Shown piece by piece: positions 23,932 through 32,017 of a DNA stretch of 49,920 bases. Under the pieces are notes generated by a model. The model did no database searches. It was given only the letters and a program-made list of their open reading frames with translations, and was not told the DNA's origin. The DNA is from Palleronia marisminoris (GTDB lineage Bacteria > Pseudomonadota > Alphaproteobacteria > Rhodobacterales > Rhodobacteraceae), in the NCBI RefSeq assembly GCF_900172315.1, contig NZ_FWFV01000017.1:1-49920 (forward strand), given 5' to 3'. The first letter of the stretch is position 1, and every line of letters starts with the position of its first letter. A program made the translations under genes and the position numbers.

Positions 23932-25212
23932 ATGAGCCAAACTTCCTTTTCCCCGGGCAGCACGCATGCAGGGCCTCGCTTGCCCCTTCAGCTTCCTTCA
24001 GCCCTGGGGACGTTGATCTTCCTGGCCATCGTCGCGGGGTGTTTCAACAACTTTGCGGGTGGGCTTCTGGCGGCAGTGGTCTTCTTCCTGGCGCTGACCC
24101 ACGGAAAGCTGCCCCACAACTTTATCTTCTACTGCATCTCGGCGGTCTTCCTCATCACCTTCGTCCATGCGCTGTTTCCCAACCGGACGCCGTTTCCCGT
24201 GCGCATCGAGGAAGTGATCCGGAACTTCACCTTCATGGCCATCGTCGGGCTGATCGGGCTGACGAGTCAGAAGAACCTCTACAGGGTGGTGTTCCTTCTG
24301 TGCTACGTGCTGATCGTCCCGATACCGCTCTACATCGGGCTGGGTATGTTCGGGCAGGCCGACGCGTCGGGGAATTTTCGCTACACTTCCCTGCTCGTCC
24401 ATCCCAATCACGCCGGCTATGTCTCGACCTTCCTCATAGCGCTCCTGATCATCCAGAAGGACAAGATTTCGGCGTTGCGCGGGGACTACCGGATCATGCT
24501 GATCGGACTGTTCCTGGCCCTCGGCCTGTCGGAATCGAGCACGGGTTTCGGAACCTGCGCGATCGTGCTGCTTGTCTATGCCGCGAGTTTTCTATCCGTG
24601 CGGAGGCGGCTGCAGATGTTCGTCGGGTTCGCCCTGGCCCTTCTGGTCATGTGGCAGATCACGCCGATCATCACGAGCCTGATCATCAAGTTCCAGAACG
24701 TCGATTTCGACGCGATCCGCGAGGGAGCCCAGTCGCACGAGTTCGGTGGTCACGGCTCCTCCCTTGCCTGGCGCATGTCGTACTGGACGGCGATATGGAT
24801 GGAGCATCGCTCGCAGGACTTCCTGGATCAGCTCAACGGCTTCGGCGGCGGCAGCACGAGCACGGGGAACTACGTCTACAGCTTCATGTATGTCGATCCC
24901 CACAACGACATCCTGGCCTACATGATCGACTACGGCTTCCTCTGGGGCAGCCTGATCTCGATCCTCCAGTTGATCCCGGCTGCACGGGCGAAGGGTGGGC
25001 TGGTGATCCTGCTGACGATCCTCATTCCGATGCAGACGGGGAATATTGCCACCTCGTTTCCCATCGTCTCCATCTATTATCTGGCCGTTGCCATCCTCAT
25101 ACGCGAAAAGAGGGCGGCAAGATCGTCGACGGTTGCACCCGAGGCCGGGCAGACCTTCCGGGCAGGGGGCTCGACCGCCGGCACGCACGTTTCTTCAGGA
25201 GAGCTTTCATGA
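23932..25212 (+). CDS. wzy: Wzy-type O-antigen/exopolysaccharide polymerase
   Basis: A 426-residue membrane protein with about 10-12 helices and the features of the O-antigen ligase/polymerase family: LLVHPNHAGYVSTF (155-168) and, in the large periplasmic loop, the PHNDILAYMIDYG motif (about 323-335). It should join flipped repeat units in the periplasm. ATG 23932 begins with a short polar segment. Its stop overlaps the next start by four bases (ATGA at 25209-25212), so it is translationally coupled to sulfotransferase 2. This links polymerisation and sulfation in one operon. WaaL-type ligases share these motifs, but the wzx, wzc and wza genes favour polymerase. Confidence 0.88.
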   Translation: MSQTSFSPGSTHAGPRLPLQLPSALGTLIFLAIVAGCFNNFAGGLLAAVVFFLALTHGKLPHNFIFYCISAVFLITFVHALFPNRTPFPVRIEEVIRNFTFMAIVGLIGLTSQKNLYRVVFLLCYVLIVPIPLYIGLGMFGQADASGNFRYTSLLVHPNHAGYVSTFLIALLIIQKDKISALRGDYRIMLIGLFLALGLSESSTGFGTCAIVLLVYAASFLSVRRRLQMFVGFALALLVMWQITPIITSLIIKFQNVDFDAIREGAQSHEFGGHGSSLAWRMSYWTAIWMEHRSQDFLDQLNGFGGGSTSTGNYVYSFMYVDPHNDILAYMIDYGFLWGSLISILQLIPAARAKGGLVILLTILIPMQTGNIATSFPIVSIYYLAVAILIREKRAARSSTVAPEAGQTFRAGGSTAGTHVSSGELS

Positions 25213-26063
25213 ACTTGTCGGACCACCCCACCTTCCTGATGATCGGGTCGATGAAATCCGGGACAACCTCGATCTTCGAGGACTTCACGCGTCATCCCGG
25301 CATCTTCTGCCCCACGATCAAGGAGCCGGACGACCTGGCCGACGACAAGGTTCTTACCGAAAAGGGACGCGAAGAGTATCTGCGGATCTTCCGCGACGCA
25401 CAGCCCGGCCAATGGATCGGCGAGGCCAGCACCGCCTACACGCAATATCCGACCGTCTCCGGCGTACCGCGCCGGGCGAAGGACGTGCTCGGATCGGATC
25501 TGCGGCTGATCTTCGTGGGGCGCAATCCTCTGGACCGCATGAAGAGCCATTACCGGCACGACGTCCAGAAAGGTGCCGTCACCCGTCCGATAGAGGATGA
25601 GTTGGAGGCCAATCCCTTCCTGTTCGACGTCTCCTGTTACGACAAGCAGCTGGACCAGTGGCTTGCCGAGTTTCCCCGCGAGCAGATCCTGGTCCTGCAC
25701 ATGAAGGATTACATCCAGACACCGAAGGAGGTCGTTCACGGCATCTGGAAATTCCTCGACCTCGAGCCCGTCGAGATGGAGCACGGCGTGGCATCGAACG
25801 TGTCTTCAGGGAAACGGGCGCCTCGGGGGCTCATGCGGAAGATCGTGCGCTCCCGGGCCTACGGCCTCTATGCCAAGAAGTTCCTGCCTTCGGGCCTGCG
25901 CAAGAACCTGCGTCAGATCATCGTCCCCAAGCGGGACGTGGAGTTCCGCGACGACATCTCGGAAGAGTCCCGCAGTTCGCTTGAGGCGCAGTTGAAGGAC
26001 TCCACGTCGAAATTCGACACCTGGGTCGAGGAAGACCGCAAAAGACTGGGGCTGATCAGCTAG
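25209..26063 (+). CDS. PAPS-dependent carbohydrate sulfotransferase 2
   Basis: A 284-residue sulfotransferase with the PAPS loop IGSMKSGTTSI (12-22), KEPDDL (about 38-43) and the 3'-phosphate site GRNPLDRMKSHY (about 104-115). The open frame extends far upstream, but ATG 25209 overlaps the polymerase stop (ATGA) and begins at the family's normal N-terminus. It differs clearly from sulfotransferase 1 (14407) outside the motifs, so the two probably modify different positions or sugars. It ends shortly before a strong hairpin and a convergent gene. Sulfate would come from sat-cysC. Confidence 0.92.
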   Translation: MNLSDHPTFLMIGSMKSGTTSIFEDFTRHPGIFCPTIKEPDDLADDKVLTEKGREEYLRIFRDAQPGQWIGEASTAYTQYPTVSGVPRRAKDVLGSDLRLIFVGRNPLDRMKSHYRHDVQKGAVTRPIEDELEANPFLFDVSCYDKQLDQWLAEFPREQILVLHMKDYIQTPKEVVHGIWKFLDLEPVEMEHGVASNVSSGKRAPRGLMRKIVRSRAYGLYAKKFLPSGLRKNLRQIIVPKRDVEFRDDISEESRSSLEAQLKDSTSKFDTWVEEDRKRLGLIS

Positions 26064-26088
26064 CGCTCACCTGAAGCAGGCGAGCGCT
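26062..26088. terminator. strong hairpin between convergent genes
   Basis: AGCGCTC pairs with GAGCGCT and, after one mismatch, CCTG with CAGG around an AAG loop. It spans the end of sulfotransferase 2 and lies 11 bases from the stop of the convergent beta-helix gene. It probably stops transcription from both sides, though there is no clear T-run. Confidence 0.6.
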
Positions 26089-26098
26089 GGCCGTCCGG

Positions 26099-27916
26099 TC
26101 AGTGGAAATCGTTCCATTGCGAGCCGTCATACCCTTGGAACTTGGACGTGGAAGCGTTGAAGATGACGGTCCCGGGATCCTTGGGCAGCCCATCCCGTTC
26201 GGCGGTCGTCAGACGTGGCAGTTGCAAAGCTCCAAGGGTCCTGCTGTCGTCCAGCAAGAACCCCTTCGGCGAAAATGTGTTTACGGGAGGGGTATTGGAC
26301 TGCGTGCTGTAGATCGCCTTGTCGACCCGCAGAACAAGGGGCGGCTCGTTGGCGAAGCGGATATCCGCTTCGCCCGCACCGGATAGATCGGCGCCGTAGG
26401 CGATGGCGGTCGCCCCCCAGCCGATTTCGATGTTGTACAGGCCGTTATTCGAGATGACCGCGTCCTGAAGCGCCACATAGGATCGGCGTATGGTCACACC
26501 GTTCGCGGCCGAGTTCTTCACGGTGATGTTCTGAGCGTTGCCGAAGGAGCCGCGCGAGATGTGCAGACAGGCTTTGAAAGCGGCACCCGGATTGTTCAGC
26601 TGGCCTCCGGAGATGTCCGAATAGGCCACGTCGAACATGGTCCCCGAGGTGAGCCGCAGCCCCCATTCCCCGGCGCCGGTCCAGACCCCCTCGCGCCAGT
26701 GGATCTTGCCGGCCCGGACCTCTCCGTTGAGCCAGCCGTTCTTGAAGCCGGCGCCGGACAGGCCGCGCACGTCTCCCCCTTGGCCGCACATCAGCCCGCA
26801 AATCTTGTTTGCGGCACCGCTGTCGCCCAGGTCGAACAGCACGTCGAACTCGGGCCCGCGCGCATTGTAGATCGTCGCAACCCACTGGGTGCCGGTGTGG
26901 TAGGCGATCTCGTCCCCCGATACGCCCACGAAGGAGTCCGCCAACCCGACCTCGGCGTCATCCGAGGTGATGCGGATGCGCGAATAGTCACCGTTCCGGC
27001 AAGAGAAGCCCTGCGTGATCTCGTGCCCGCTCTCGATGTTGACAATATGGCGGACATTGGCGCCAGGCTGGCGCCGATAAGCGGCATCGATCGCATCCTG
27101 AAGGGTGGAATAGTCGGAGGGCACGTTGATGGTCAGGGCTCGGGCGGTGGGATCGTAGATCTTCACGCCACCGGCCGTCACGTAATGCTCGTCCCGGGCG
27201 TCCGCGGGGGCCGCGACGAGTGACTGGTTCTCTTCATGCACGCGGACGAGGTCACCCTCGTTCACCTTCAGCAAGGACGGGCTGCCCGCGTAGGAGAGGG
27301 TCTTGTCAGACTGGAGTTCCTTGAGATTGCGGAATTCCTGAATGACGCCTGTCTCGAGGCCGGTGCGCGAGGGAATGTTGTCCAGGTCCAGCAGGACATG
27401 GCCGGTTCGGGTTCGGACAACGACACGGTAATCGCCGTCGATGAGATAGCAGGGATCGAAATACCCCGCTTCGTCGCCGGTGATCGGATTGGACTGCATC
27501 AGCGTCAGGTTGCTGTCCGAAAATATCGGGGCAAGACAGTCCGTCCCGGCTCTGTAGATGAACAGTCGGGCCCGCGGCGCAGAGATGGACGTCAGACCTG
27601 CCAATTGCTTGCTGCTTTGTGGATCGAAGAGTCCCATGAGCTTGTCCCCCGAATTCGCTCCTCGATCGGAGCTGTAGGATGAGCCTTCCACGTCAGGAAG
27701 GCGATCGGGTCCAGTGCCGTTCTCTCGGTTCGATCGCACGATCGCCGCATTGAGAACGGTAGCTGAACGCTGGCGGGGAAACTGGCGCGAGAAAGTTAAT
27801 TTTGCCGCGACCGAGCGTTCGTTGTCGCTCACAGCCCAGACGGGCCGGCCGCTGAGGAAAGAGGTGATTGCTCCCAGGCCGAAGCCGCGAAACAGGAAGT
27901 TGCGCCTGGTCGACAT
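26099..27916 (-). CDS. Tat-exported right-handed beta-helix protein (tailspike/pectate-lyase-like)
   Basis: A 605-residue protein with a twin-arginine signal (STRRNFLFRGFGLGAITSF, 2-20; likely cut near VWA, 28), so it is exported folded. Near the middle, VPSDYSTLQDAIDAAYRR is the typical opening of a right-handed beta-helix, followed by repeated strand turns (GVTIRRSYVALQDAVISNNG). The C-terminus RLTTAERDGLP...GTVIFNASTSKFQGYDG resembles the end of phage tail fibres. It may bind, cut or scaffold the exopolysaccharide outside the inner membrane. ATG 27916 has AGGA 9 bases upstream. No catalytic residues can be named. A neighbouring beta-helix gene (29181) is unrelated in its ends. Confidence 0.8.
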   Translation of the reverse strand: MSTRRNFLFRGFGLGAITSFLSGRPVWAVSDNERSVAAKLTFSRQFPRQRSATVLNAAIVRSNRENGTGPDRLPDVEGSSYSSDRGANSGDKLMGLFDPQSSKQLAGLTSISAPRARLFIYRAGTDCLAPIFSDSNLTLMQSNPITGDEAGYFDPCYLIDGDYRVVVRTRTGHVLLDLDNIPSRTGLETGVIQEFRNLKELQSDKTLSYAGSPSLLKVNEGDLVRVHEENQSLVAAPADARDEHYVTAGGVKIYDPTARALTINVPSDYSTLQDAIDAAYRRQPGANVRHIVNIESGHEITQGFSCRNGDYSRIRITSDDAEVGLADSFVGVSGDEIAYHTGTQWVATIYNARGPEFDVLFDLGDSGAANKICGLMCGQGGDVRGLSGAGFKNGWLNGEVRAGKIHWREGVWTGAGEWGLRLTSGTMFDVAYSDISGGQLNNPGAAFKACLHISRGSFGNAQNITVKNSAANGVTIRRSYVALQDAVISNNGLYNIEIGWGATAIAYGADLSGAGEADIRFANEPPLVLRVDKAIYSTQSNTPPVNTFSPKGFLLDDSRTLGALQLPRLTTAERDGLPKDPGTVIFNASTSKFQGYDGSQWNDFH

Positions 27917-28305
27917 CGAAGGATCCTCGCGTTCGTGATCTTCCCCACGCAGGACCAAGCTGGTCCGTGAAGAAAATCGGGGCAGGGGTAGGCGGCGCCG
28001 ACTCCATATCAGCCGGTGGACGCCAGCCTGTTGCAGAACGCAAGCAGCGCGTATCTTGAACGCCCTGTGCCGGCCCCATCATGGGGTCCGATCGGTTTCT
28101 AGCCTACGATGGGCTTGGGCGCCAACGTGGTCGGCGCGGTGGCAAGCAAACCACCGCCACCCGGCGGATCATGGCTCAAGACGACCATCCTGAAGACGAA
28201 CGGCGGCGCTTCAAGCCGGCCTCCACGACTATCCGAACATGCCACCCAGGGACGGATGCCTACTCTGCCAGAGCGGGCCACCCAGCAGCGGCCGCTGAAA
28301 AAACG

Positions 28306-28333
28306 TTGTCAAGGCAGGATATACGGGTAATGT
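28306..28333 (+). promoter_or_regulatory. candidate promoter for the small ORF at 28498
   Basis: TTGTCA (28306-28311), a 16-base spacer and TAATGT (28328-28333), preceded by an A-run. Transcription from here would give a leader of about 160 bases carrying the three hairpins. Confidence 0.4.
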
Positions 28334-28360
28334 AGCATAAATTCGCTCATCGAAGAGGCG

Positions 28361-28480
28361 GCGGCGCAACGAGTCGCGCCGCGCGGTGATGCCGATACGG
28401 TTGAAATGTCAACCGTACGGTGCCTCGGGCCGATCAGCGGATGAAGGTGAGTCAAGGAAGATGGTTCCAACCCAACCATC
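28361..28480 (+). promoter_or_regulatory. three-hairpin leader (possible cis-acting RNA)
   Basis: Stem 1 is GCGGCGC / GCGCCGC with an 8-base loop (28361-28382). Stem 2 is TACGGTTGA / TCAACCGTA with an AATG loop (28396-28417), a perfect 9-bp stem. Stem 3 is GATGGTT / AACCATC with a 7-base loop (28460-28480), ending just before the GAAGGAGAG ribosome site. The row of perfect stems leading into a ribosome site suggests a regulatory leader. Stem 2 could instead be a protein-binding palindrome. I do not recognise a known riboswitch class. Confidence 0.4.
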
Positions 28481-28497
28481 ACGAAGGAGAGTAAGTT

Positions 28498-28701
28498 ATG
28501 AGTGACCGAACGGAGCACCGCCATTTTGGCATTCCCCTGATCGAGCTGATCGACCTGGGCGAGCCTGCGTCTCACAACCGTCGCAGCGTTTGGTCAGCGT
28601 TCCTCGCTCTGGTGGATCGTTGGGTTGAGATGATGCCCCGCCGCTCTCTTCGTACCTCCCGCACGTGGGAAATTCATGAGGACAGCGCGCAGACGCGTTG
28701 A
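28498..28701 (+). CDS. small hypothetical protein with strong ribosome site
   Basis: A 67-residue ORF behind a near-ideal ribosome site (GAAGGAGAG, about 8 bases before ATG 28498). The protein is charged, with a likely amphipathic helix RRSVWSAFLALVDRWVEMMPRR (about 28-49; tryptophans and basic residues on either side) and no signal peptide. I do not recognise a family. It stands alone on the plus strand between two minus-strand beta-helix genes, behind the three-hairpin leader. A small regulator or membrane-surface-binding peptide is possible. The ribosome site is the main reason to call it. Confidence 0.55.
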   Translation: MSDRTEHRHFGIPLIELIDLGEPASHNRRSVWSAFLALVDRWVEMMPRRSLRTSRTWEIHEDSAQTR

Positions 28702-28729
28702 TGCAAGATCCATCGCGAGTGTAACGGAC

Positions 28730-28969
28730 TCATGCTTGGTCGCCGGAGACGTTGTTTGGCGTTTCGCAAATGACTGATCTGTCCGCAGCCAGCGCCGCGG
28801 GGTTCTGATCCCGCAGCCTTTCCATGTCGATGGCATGGAAAGCACTGAGACCCTCGCACCCCAACGAGCGAGCACGAAATAGCGCGTTTGCGGTCATGCC
28901 GATCATGGCAGAGACCGCGATGAAGACACCGAGCCGGGCCGAAACCTTCGGCCACCGCAGCAGCGGCAA
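28730..28969 (-). CDS. doubtful small membrane protein (TTG start)
   Basis: A 79-residue frame starting TTG with one hydrophobic helix (ARLGVFIAVSAMIGMTANALF, about 11-31) and a polar tail. It has no clear ribosome site and its codon use is less GC-rich at third positions than in neighbouring genes. It may be a decayed or chance frame. It is listed because nothing else occupies this stretch. Confidence 0.2.
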   Translation of the reverse strand: MPLLRWPKVSARLGVFIAVSAMIGMTANALFRARSLGCEGLSAFHAIDMERLRDQNPAALAADRSVICETPNNVSGDQA

Positions 28970-29139
28970 AGAGGCTCGTGGGTGCCGCAGTCACCATGTA
29001 TGGGCAGATGTGCATGATCGACTCTGTAAGACGCTCAGTCGATCAGGCCGGAAAGAAGTTAACAATCTCTTGTCCGCAAAGAAAAAGTGTCGCCGGACCG
29101 TGCCCCTGCCGCATCTGTCAGGACAACCGCATTCACTCG

Positions 29140-29168
29140 CTCCGGCGGGCTGGACCAGCCTGCCGGAG
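29140..29168. terminator. strong hairpin after the tailspike-like gene
   Basis: CTCCGGC pairs with GCCGGAG, continues through a G-T wobble and GGCT / AGCC, and closes on GGACC. It begins 12 bases past the stop of the minus-strand gene at 29181. No T-run follows, so the termination mechanism is uncertain. Confidence 0.55.
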
Positions 29169-29180
29169 GATGCGCGGCAG

Positions 29181-31718
29181 TTAAGCGCTCAGCCCGACGC
29201 TGACCTTGACGTTCCGCGTGGTCGTGTTGGTGATCGTCAAGTTGAACTCTTCGCAGAACGGCGTCACTCGGGTGATCGCAAACTCCAAGTCCGCCCCCGC
29301 CCCGGTTCCGCCGACAGTCACGTCCGAGATAACTGGCGTGTTGCTCGCGACGGTGATCGTTCCGGCACCATCGAAATCAGCTCGTGCCAGCAACCGGACT
29401 TCCGCCAACCCGTCTTCCGAGGGGGCGCCGGCCATATGGGCGGTGAGCACCATGTTGAGAAGCCGTCGCTCCCGCACCGTGCTCAGCGGCCTGTTCAAGC
29501 GGAGACGATGAGTCCGGGAACTGCCGCCGCCCATGTAGTAGGTCGGCACGCAGCATAGGTAATCGTCGGTTTCGAGCGACCCGTTTCCAATGACGATGGG
29601 CTGAACATCATACCACGGGCGAACGCCCTTGCCCTTCGGGAACGAGCCGCCCGGCATCCTGACATGAAGGGTGGTGAACGTGCTTCCTTCGTAGACCAGG
29701 GGTGCGAAAGCATATTGGCCCTCGGCCAGCGAACCCGGCATTGCCGCGGTGAGAACACCTGTGGGTATCAACACCTGATCCGGTTTTTCGATTCCGGGAT
29801 CGTAGGCTACGGTAGGATAATCACTAGGCCACTGCATGTTGTCGATCAGCGCGTACTCGCTGGTTCCGGCGCCTGTCAGCACCCAGCGGTAGCGACGCAT
29901 CGTGTCGATATCAACGTAGCTGGCAAGCGTACCGTGCAGACCCTTCACGACCAATTCGCCATCCGATGCCTTCAGGAAACCCAAGGGGCTGACGGGCCCC
30001 TTTGCCGGGGTCGGAGAGCTGTCGGCGGTTTGAACATTGTTGGACCCGAAGAACAGGCTACGCCCCCGCCCCGGCCCTTCCACGACGATGGCGTAACGAT
30101 CCTTGGGTCCCCAGGGCGTAGACCCGTTGTAATCCAGGCGCGCCCAAGCACACCGCTTTATCGTGTTGCCAGAAATGAACACATTCTCGGGGGCCTTGAT
30201 TTCCGTCCCGTTATTGAAGGTAAAGATCCGTACGAACCGGCCCGACGTCCTGTCAGACGTGTTTCCGTAGATGAACGGTTCGCGTGCATTCTGCAGGATG
30301 TGAATGTCATCGGCCGCGGTGTCGAGATGTGCGCCGCCCCGGTTGAACTCGAAGAAACAGTTCGCAACCCGGCATTGGCCGCTATCGATAACGATCGCGG
30401 CGGTGGTGCAGCCCGCCAGAGTGGTCTCGACGATGTCCCCGTCCACCATCTTGTAGATGGCGTTCTGGAACTTGCGCAGAACGCAGTCCAAGACGAACAT
30501 GTTGGCGGGATCGGTGTCGCTCCGGGCGGCGAAATCGTAGGTCAGATCATTGAACTTGGCGAACTCTTCGCCACGGATGTTGTGCAGGAAGTTGCGCTTC
30601 GCGCCCTTGTTCAGAATGACCGCATGGTTCACCGTCCGCCCCCGGCCGACGAAATCCATGTTCGCCAGCTGGAAGGCGTAGGTGTAATCCGCCAGGAAGA
30701 TGTAGTCGCAATCATCGGTCGGAATGATGCGGGTGACCCCCGTCTTGAAGGCAGGCACCGTGTATCGGCTCCAGCCGCCACCCTCGATGCGGATCGGAAT
30801 GTTCCGGGGAATGCGAATATTCCCGATCTTCAGAATGCCGCGGGGCACCACGATGGTCCCGCCTCCAAGACGAGTGGCGGCGGCGATCGCCTTGTTCATG
30901 GCCGCGCTGCTATCCGTCTCGCCGGTCATGTCGGGCTGGTAGGCGCCCAGGTCGATCTTGTGGACAAGGGTGATGACCGGCCGGTAGTGCGCCCCGTTCA
31001 CTTCGAAGGTTTCGTTGTCCGCCGTGGCCACTCTTTCGTACAGGAAACGCAGATCCTCCTGGCGGATGAGTTCCCCGGTTGCCGTTTTCGATGCCATTCC
31101 CGACATGCCCGCAAATGTCTTGACCCGGTGATCCGGCTCGTCATCCGACATGCGCAGGTGGTTGTCGGCACGGGAGATGGTCTTGTTCTTCTGCGTCTGA
31201 GGGGTTTCCGTGTCCGCAAGCACGCCATTGATCGGGGCCGGCAGCTTGGTGTTCATCTCGCCCTGGATGACCCTGGCCTCGGTCAGCGCTGCCTGCGCAT
31301 CGGACTTCGCCAATATCGCGGCGTCGTATTCGTCTTGAGATAGCAGGGACACGATCGAGCCGACGACTTTCGTGTTGGCTCCGACCATCAGCAGGTCCGT
31401 CAGGTCACCGCCGTTTTCCGGCACGGTGATGACACCCAGCGGCCGGGTAAACTGCTTGCCCGAAAGCGTGTATTGAAGCGTCACCACATAATGCGTCGGA
31501 GCGATGCCACGCGCATTCGGCCACAGCTCGACCTCGAACCGGTCGAATTGCGCCTTCACCTCGATCGGCTCGGTCACGACGATCCCGCGTTCGGCGCGAT
31601 CGAGTCCCTTTACGTCGGTTCCGCTCCCGGCAAGGCGGAAGATGACACTGGCGTCGTCGAGGAATTTCCCGTCGGCAAAGGAGAACGTGCCCGTGACGGT
31701 TGCGGTGGGAAGCGGCAT
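29181..31718 (-). CDS. phage tailspike-like protein with pectate-lyase-type beta-helix
   Basis: An 845-residue protein with no signal peptide. The N-terminal ~110 residues (TATVTGTFSFADGKFLDDA, then PTHYVVTLQYTLSGKQF) resemble the adaptor domain of phage tail fibres. A coiled segment follows (about 120-160: EYDAAILAKSDAQAALTEA). The central beta-helix opens with LGAYQPDMTGETDSSAAMNK and GGGTIVVPRG, the pectate-lyase-3 pattern of tailspike depolymerases. A C-terminal beta-rich domain ends the protein. ATG 31718 has AGGA upstream. No other phage structural gene is near. It may be a domesticated depolymerase or lectin acting on the plasmid's own polymer, but the export route is not evident. Two Asp/Glu-rich turns could be catalytic; this cannot be confirmed. 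Confidence 0.8.
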   Translation of the reverse strand: MPLPTATVTGTFSFADGKFLDDASVIFRLAGSGTDVKGLDRAERGIVVTEPIEVKAQFDRFEVELWPNARGIAPTHYVVTLQYTLSGKQFTRPLGVITVPENGGDLTDLLMVGANTKVVGSIVSLLSQDEYDAAILAKSDAQAALTEARVIQGEMNTKLPAPINGVLADTETPQTQKNKTISRADNHLRMSDDEPDHRVKTFAGMSGMASKTATGELIRQEDLRFLYERVATADNETFEVNGAHYRPVITLVHKIDLGAYQPDMTGETDSSAAMNKAIAAATRLGGGTIVVPRGILKIGNIRIPRNIPIRIEGGGWSRYTVPAFKTGVTRIIPTDDCDYIFLADYTYAFQLANMDFVGRGRTVNHAVILNKGAKRNFLHNIRGEEFAKFNDLTYDFAARSDTDPANMFVLDCVLRKFQNAIYKMVDGDIVETTLAGCTTAAIVIDSGQCRVANCFFEFNRGGAHLDTAADDIHILQNAREPFIYGNTSDRTSGRFVRIFTFNNGTEIKAPENVFISGNTIKRCAWARLDYNGSTPWGPKDRYAIVVEGPGRGRSLFFGSNNVQTADSSPTPAKGPVSPLGFLKASDGELVVKGLHGTLASYVDIDTMRRYRWVLTGAGTSEYALIDNMQWPSDYPTVAYDPGIEKPDQVLIPTGVLTAAMPGSLAEGQYAFAPLVYEGSTFTTLHVRMPGGSFPKGKGVRPWYDVQPIVIGNGSLETDDYLCCVPTYYMGGGSSRTHRLRLNRPLSTVRERRLLNMVLTAHMAGAPSEDGLAEVRLLARADFDGAGTITVASNTPVISDVTVGGTGAGADLEFAITRVTPFCEEFNLTITNTTTRNVKVSVGLSA

Positions 31719-32017
31719 GCCCGGAATTCCTGTCTGTTGGGTTGACGGTCTGCGCGCCAGTCATGCGCTCGGAATTCTGCTCAGATGATAAACACACCGT
31801 TCGCAGAGGCCTTGTTGCCGGCGACGGGACGCGGCTAGTCTCCTCGACGATCCGCATCGTCTTGGACTATAAGCAGCGTTCAGGCATATGCCCGAGCCTC
31901 CAAGGCCTTGCCTGAGTGTCCGATCGGGCGGCAGACAGACCCCCGGGACACGACGGAATATCTGCCCAACCGTATCGCGACCGCTCGCGATGCGGCGGTT
32001 CGACGAGGGATGGAGAC
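31719..32017. other. divergent intergenic region, 299 bases
   Basis: It lies between the tailspike-like gene (minus) and the GT-C transferase (plus). It contains a perfect dyad GACGAT-N4-ATCGTC (31847-31862), and CGGAATTC twice, about 40 bases apart, near the tailspike start. No gene is seen; the frame upstream of 32018 is only the unused extension of the next gene. Confidence 0.4.

Larger units (their letters stand above)
27917..28497. other. 581-base region with promoter and structured leader, no gene seen
   Basis: No frame here has both a ribosome site and family resemblance. It contains GGACCA-N3-TGGTCC (27952-27966), just upstream of the Tat beta-helix gene, and a candidate promoter at 28306-28333. 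Three perfect hairpins (28361-28382, 28396-28417, 28460-28480) then lead to the ribosome site of the small gene at 28498. The AT content is higher than in the surrounding genes. Confidence 0.5.
28702..29180. other. 479-base region without a confident gene
   Basis: It holds a weak minus-strand frame (28730-28969), a perfect hairpin GGCCGAA-ACC-TTCGGCC (28937-28953) and the strong stem after the tailspike gene (29140-29168). A lone half of the parS palindrome (GTTTCGCA, 28761-28768) also occurs. Base composition is lower in GC than the surrounding genes, as in leftovers of recombination. Confidence 0.4.

Noticed and set aside
28761-28768. Fifth parS site (GTTTCGCA)
   Set aside because: Only one half of the palindrome is present and the other half does not match; it is far from the partition genes.
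28824-29558. 244-codon plus-strand frame overlapping the tailspike gene
   Set aside because: Half of it is antisense to the tailspike-like gene and it has low-complexity His/Arg-rich composition with no domain.
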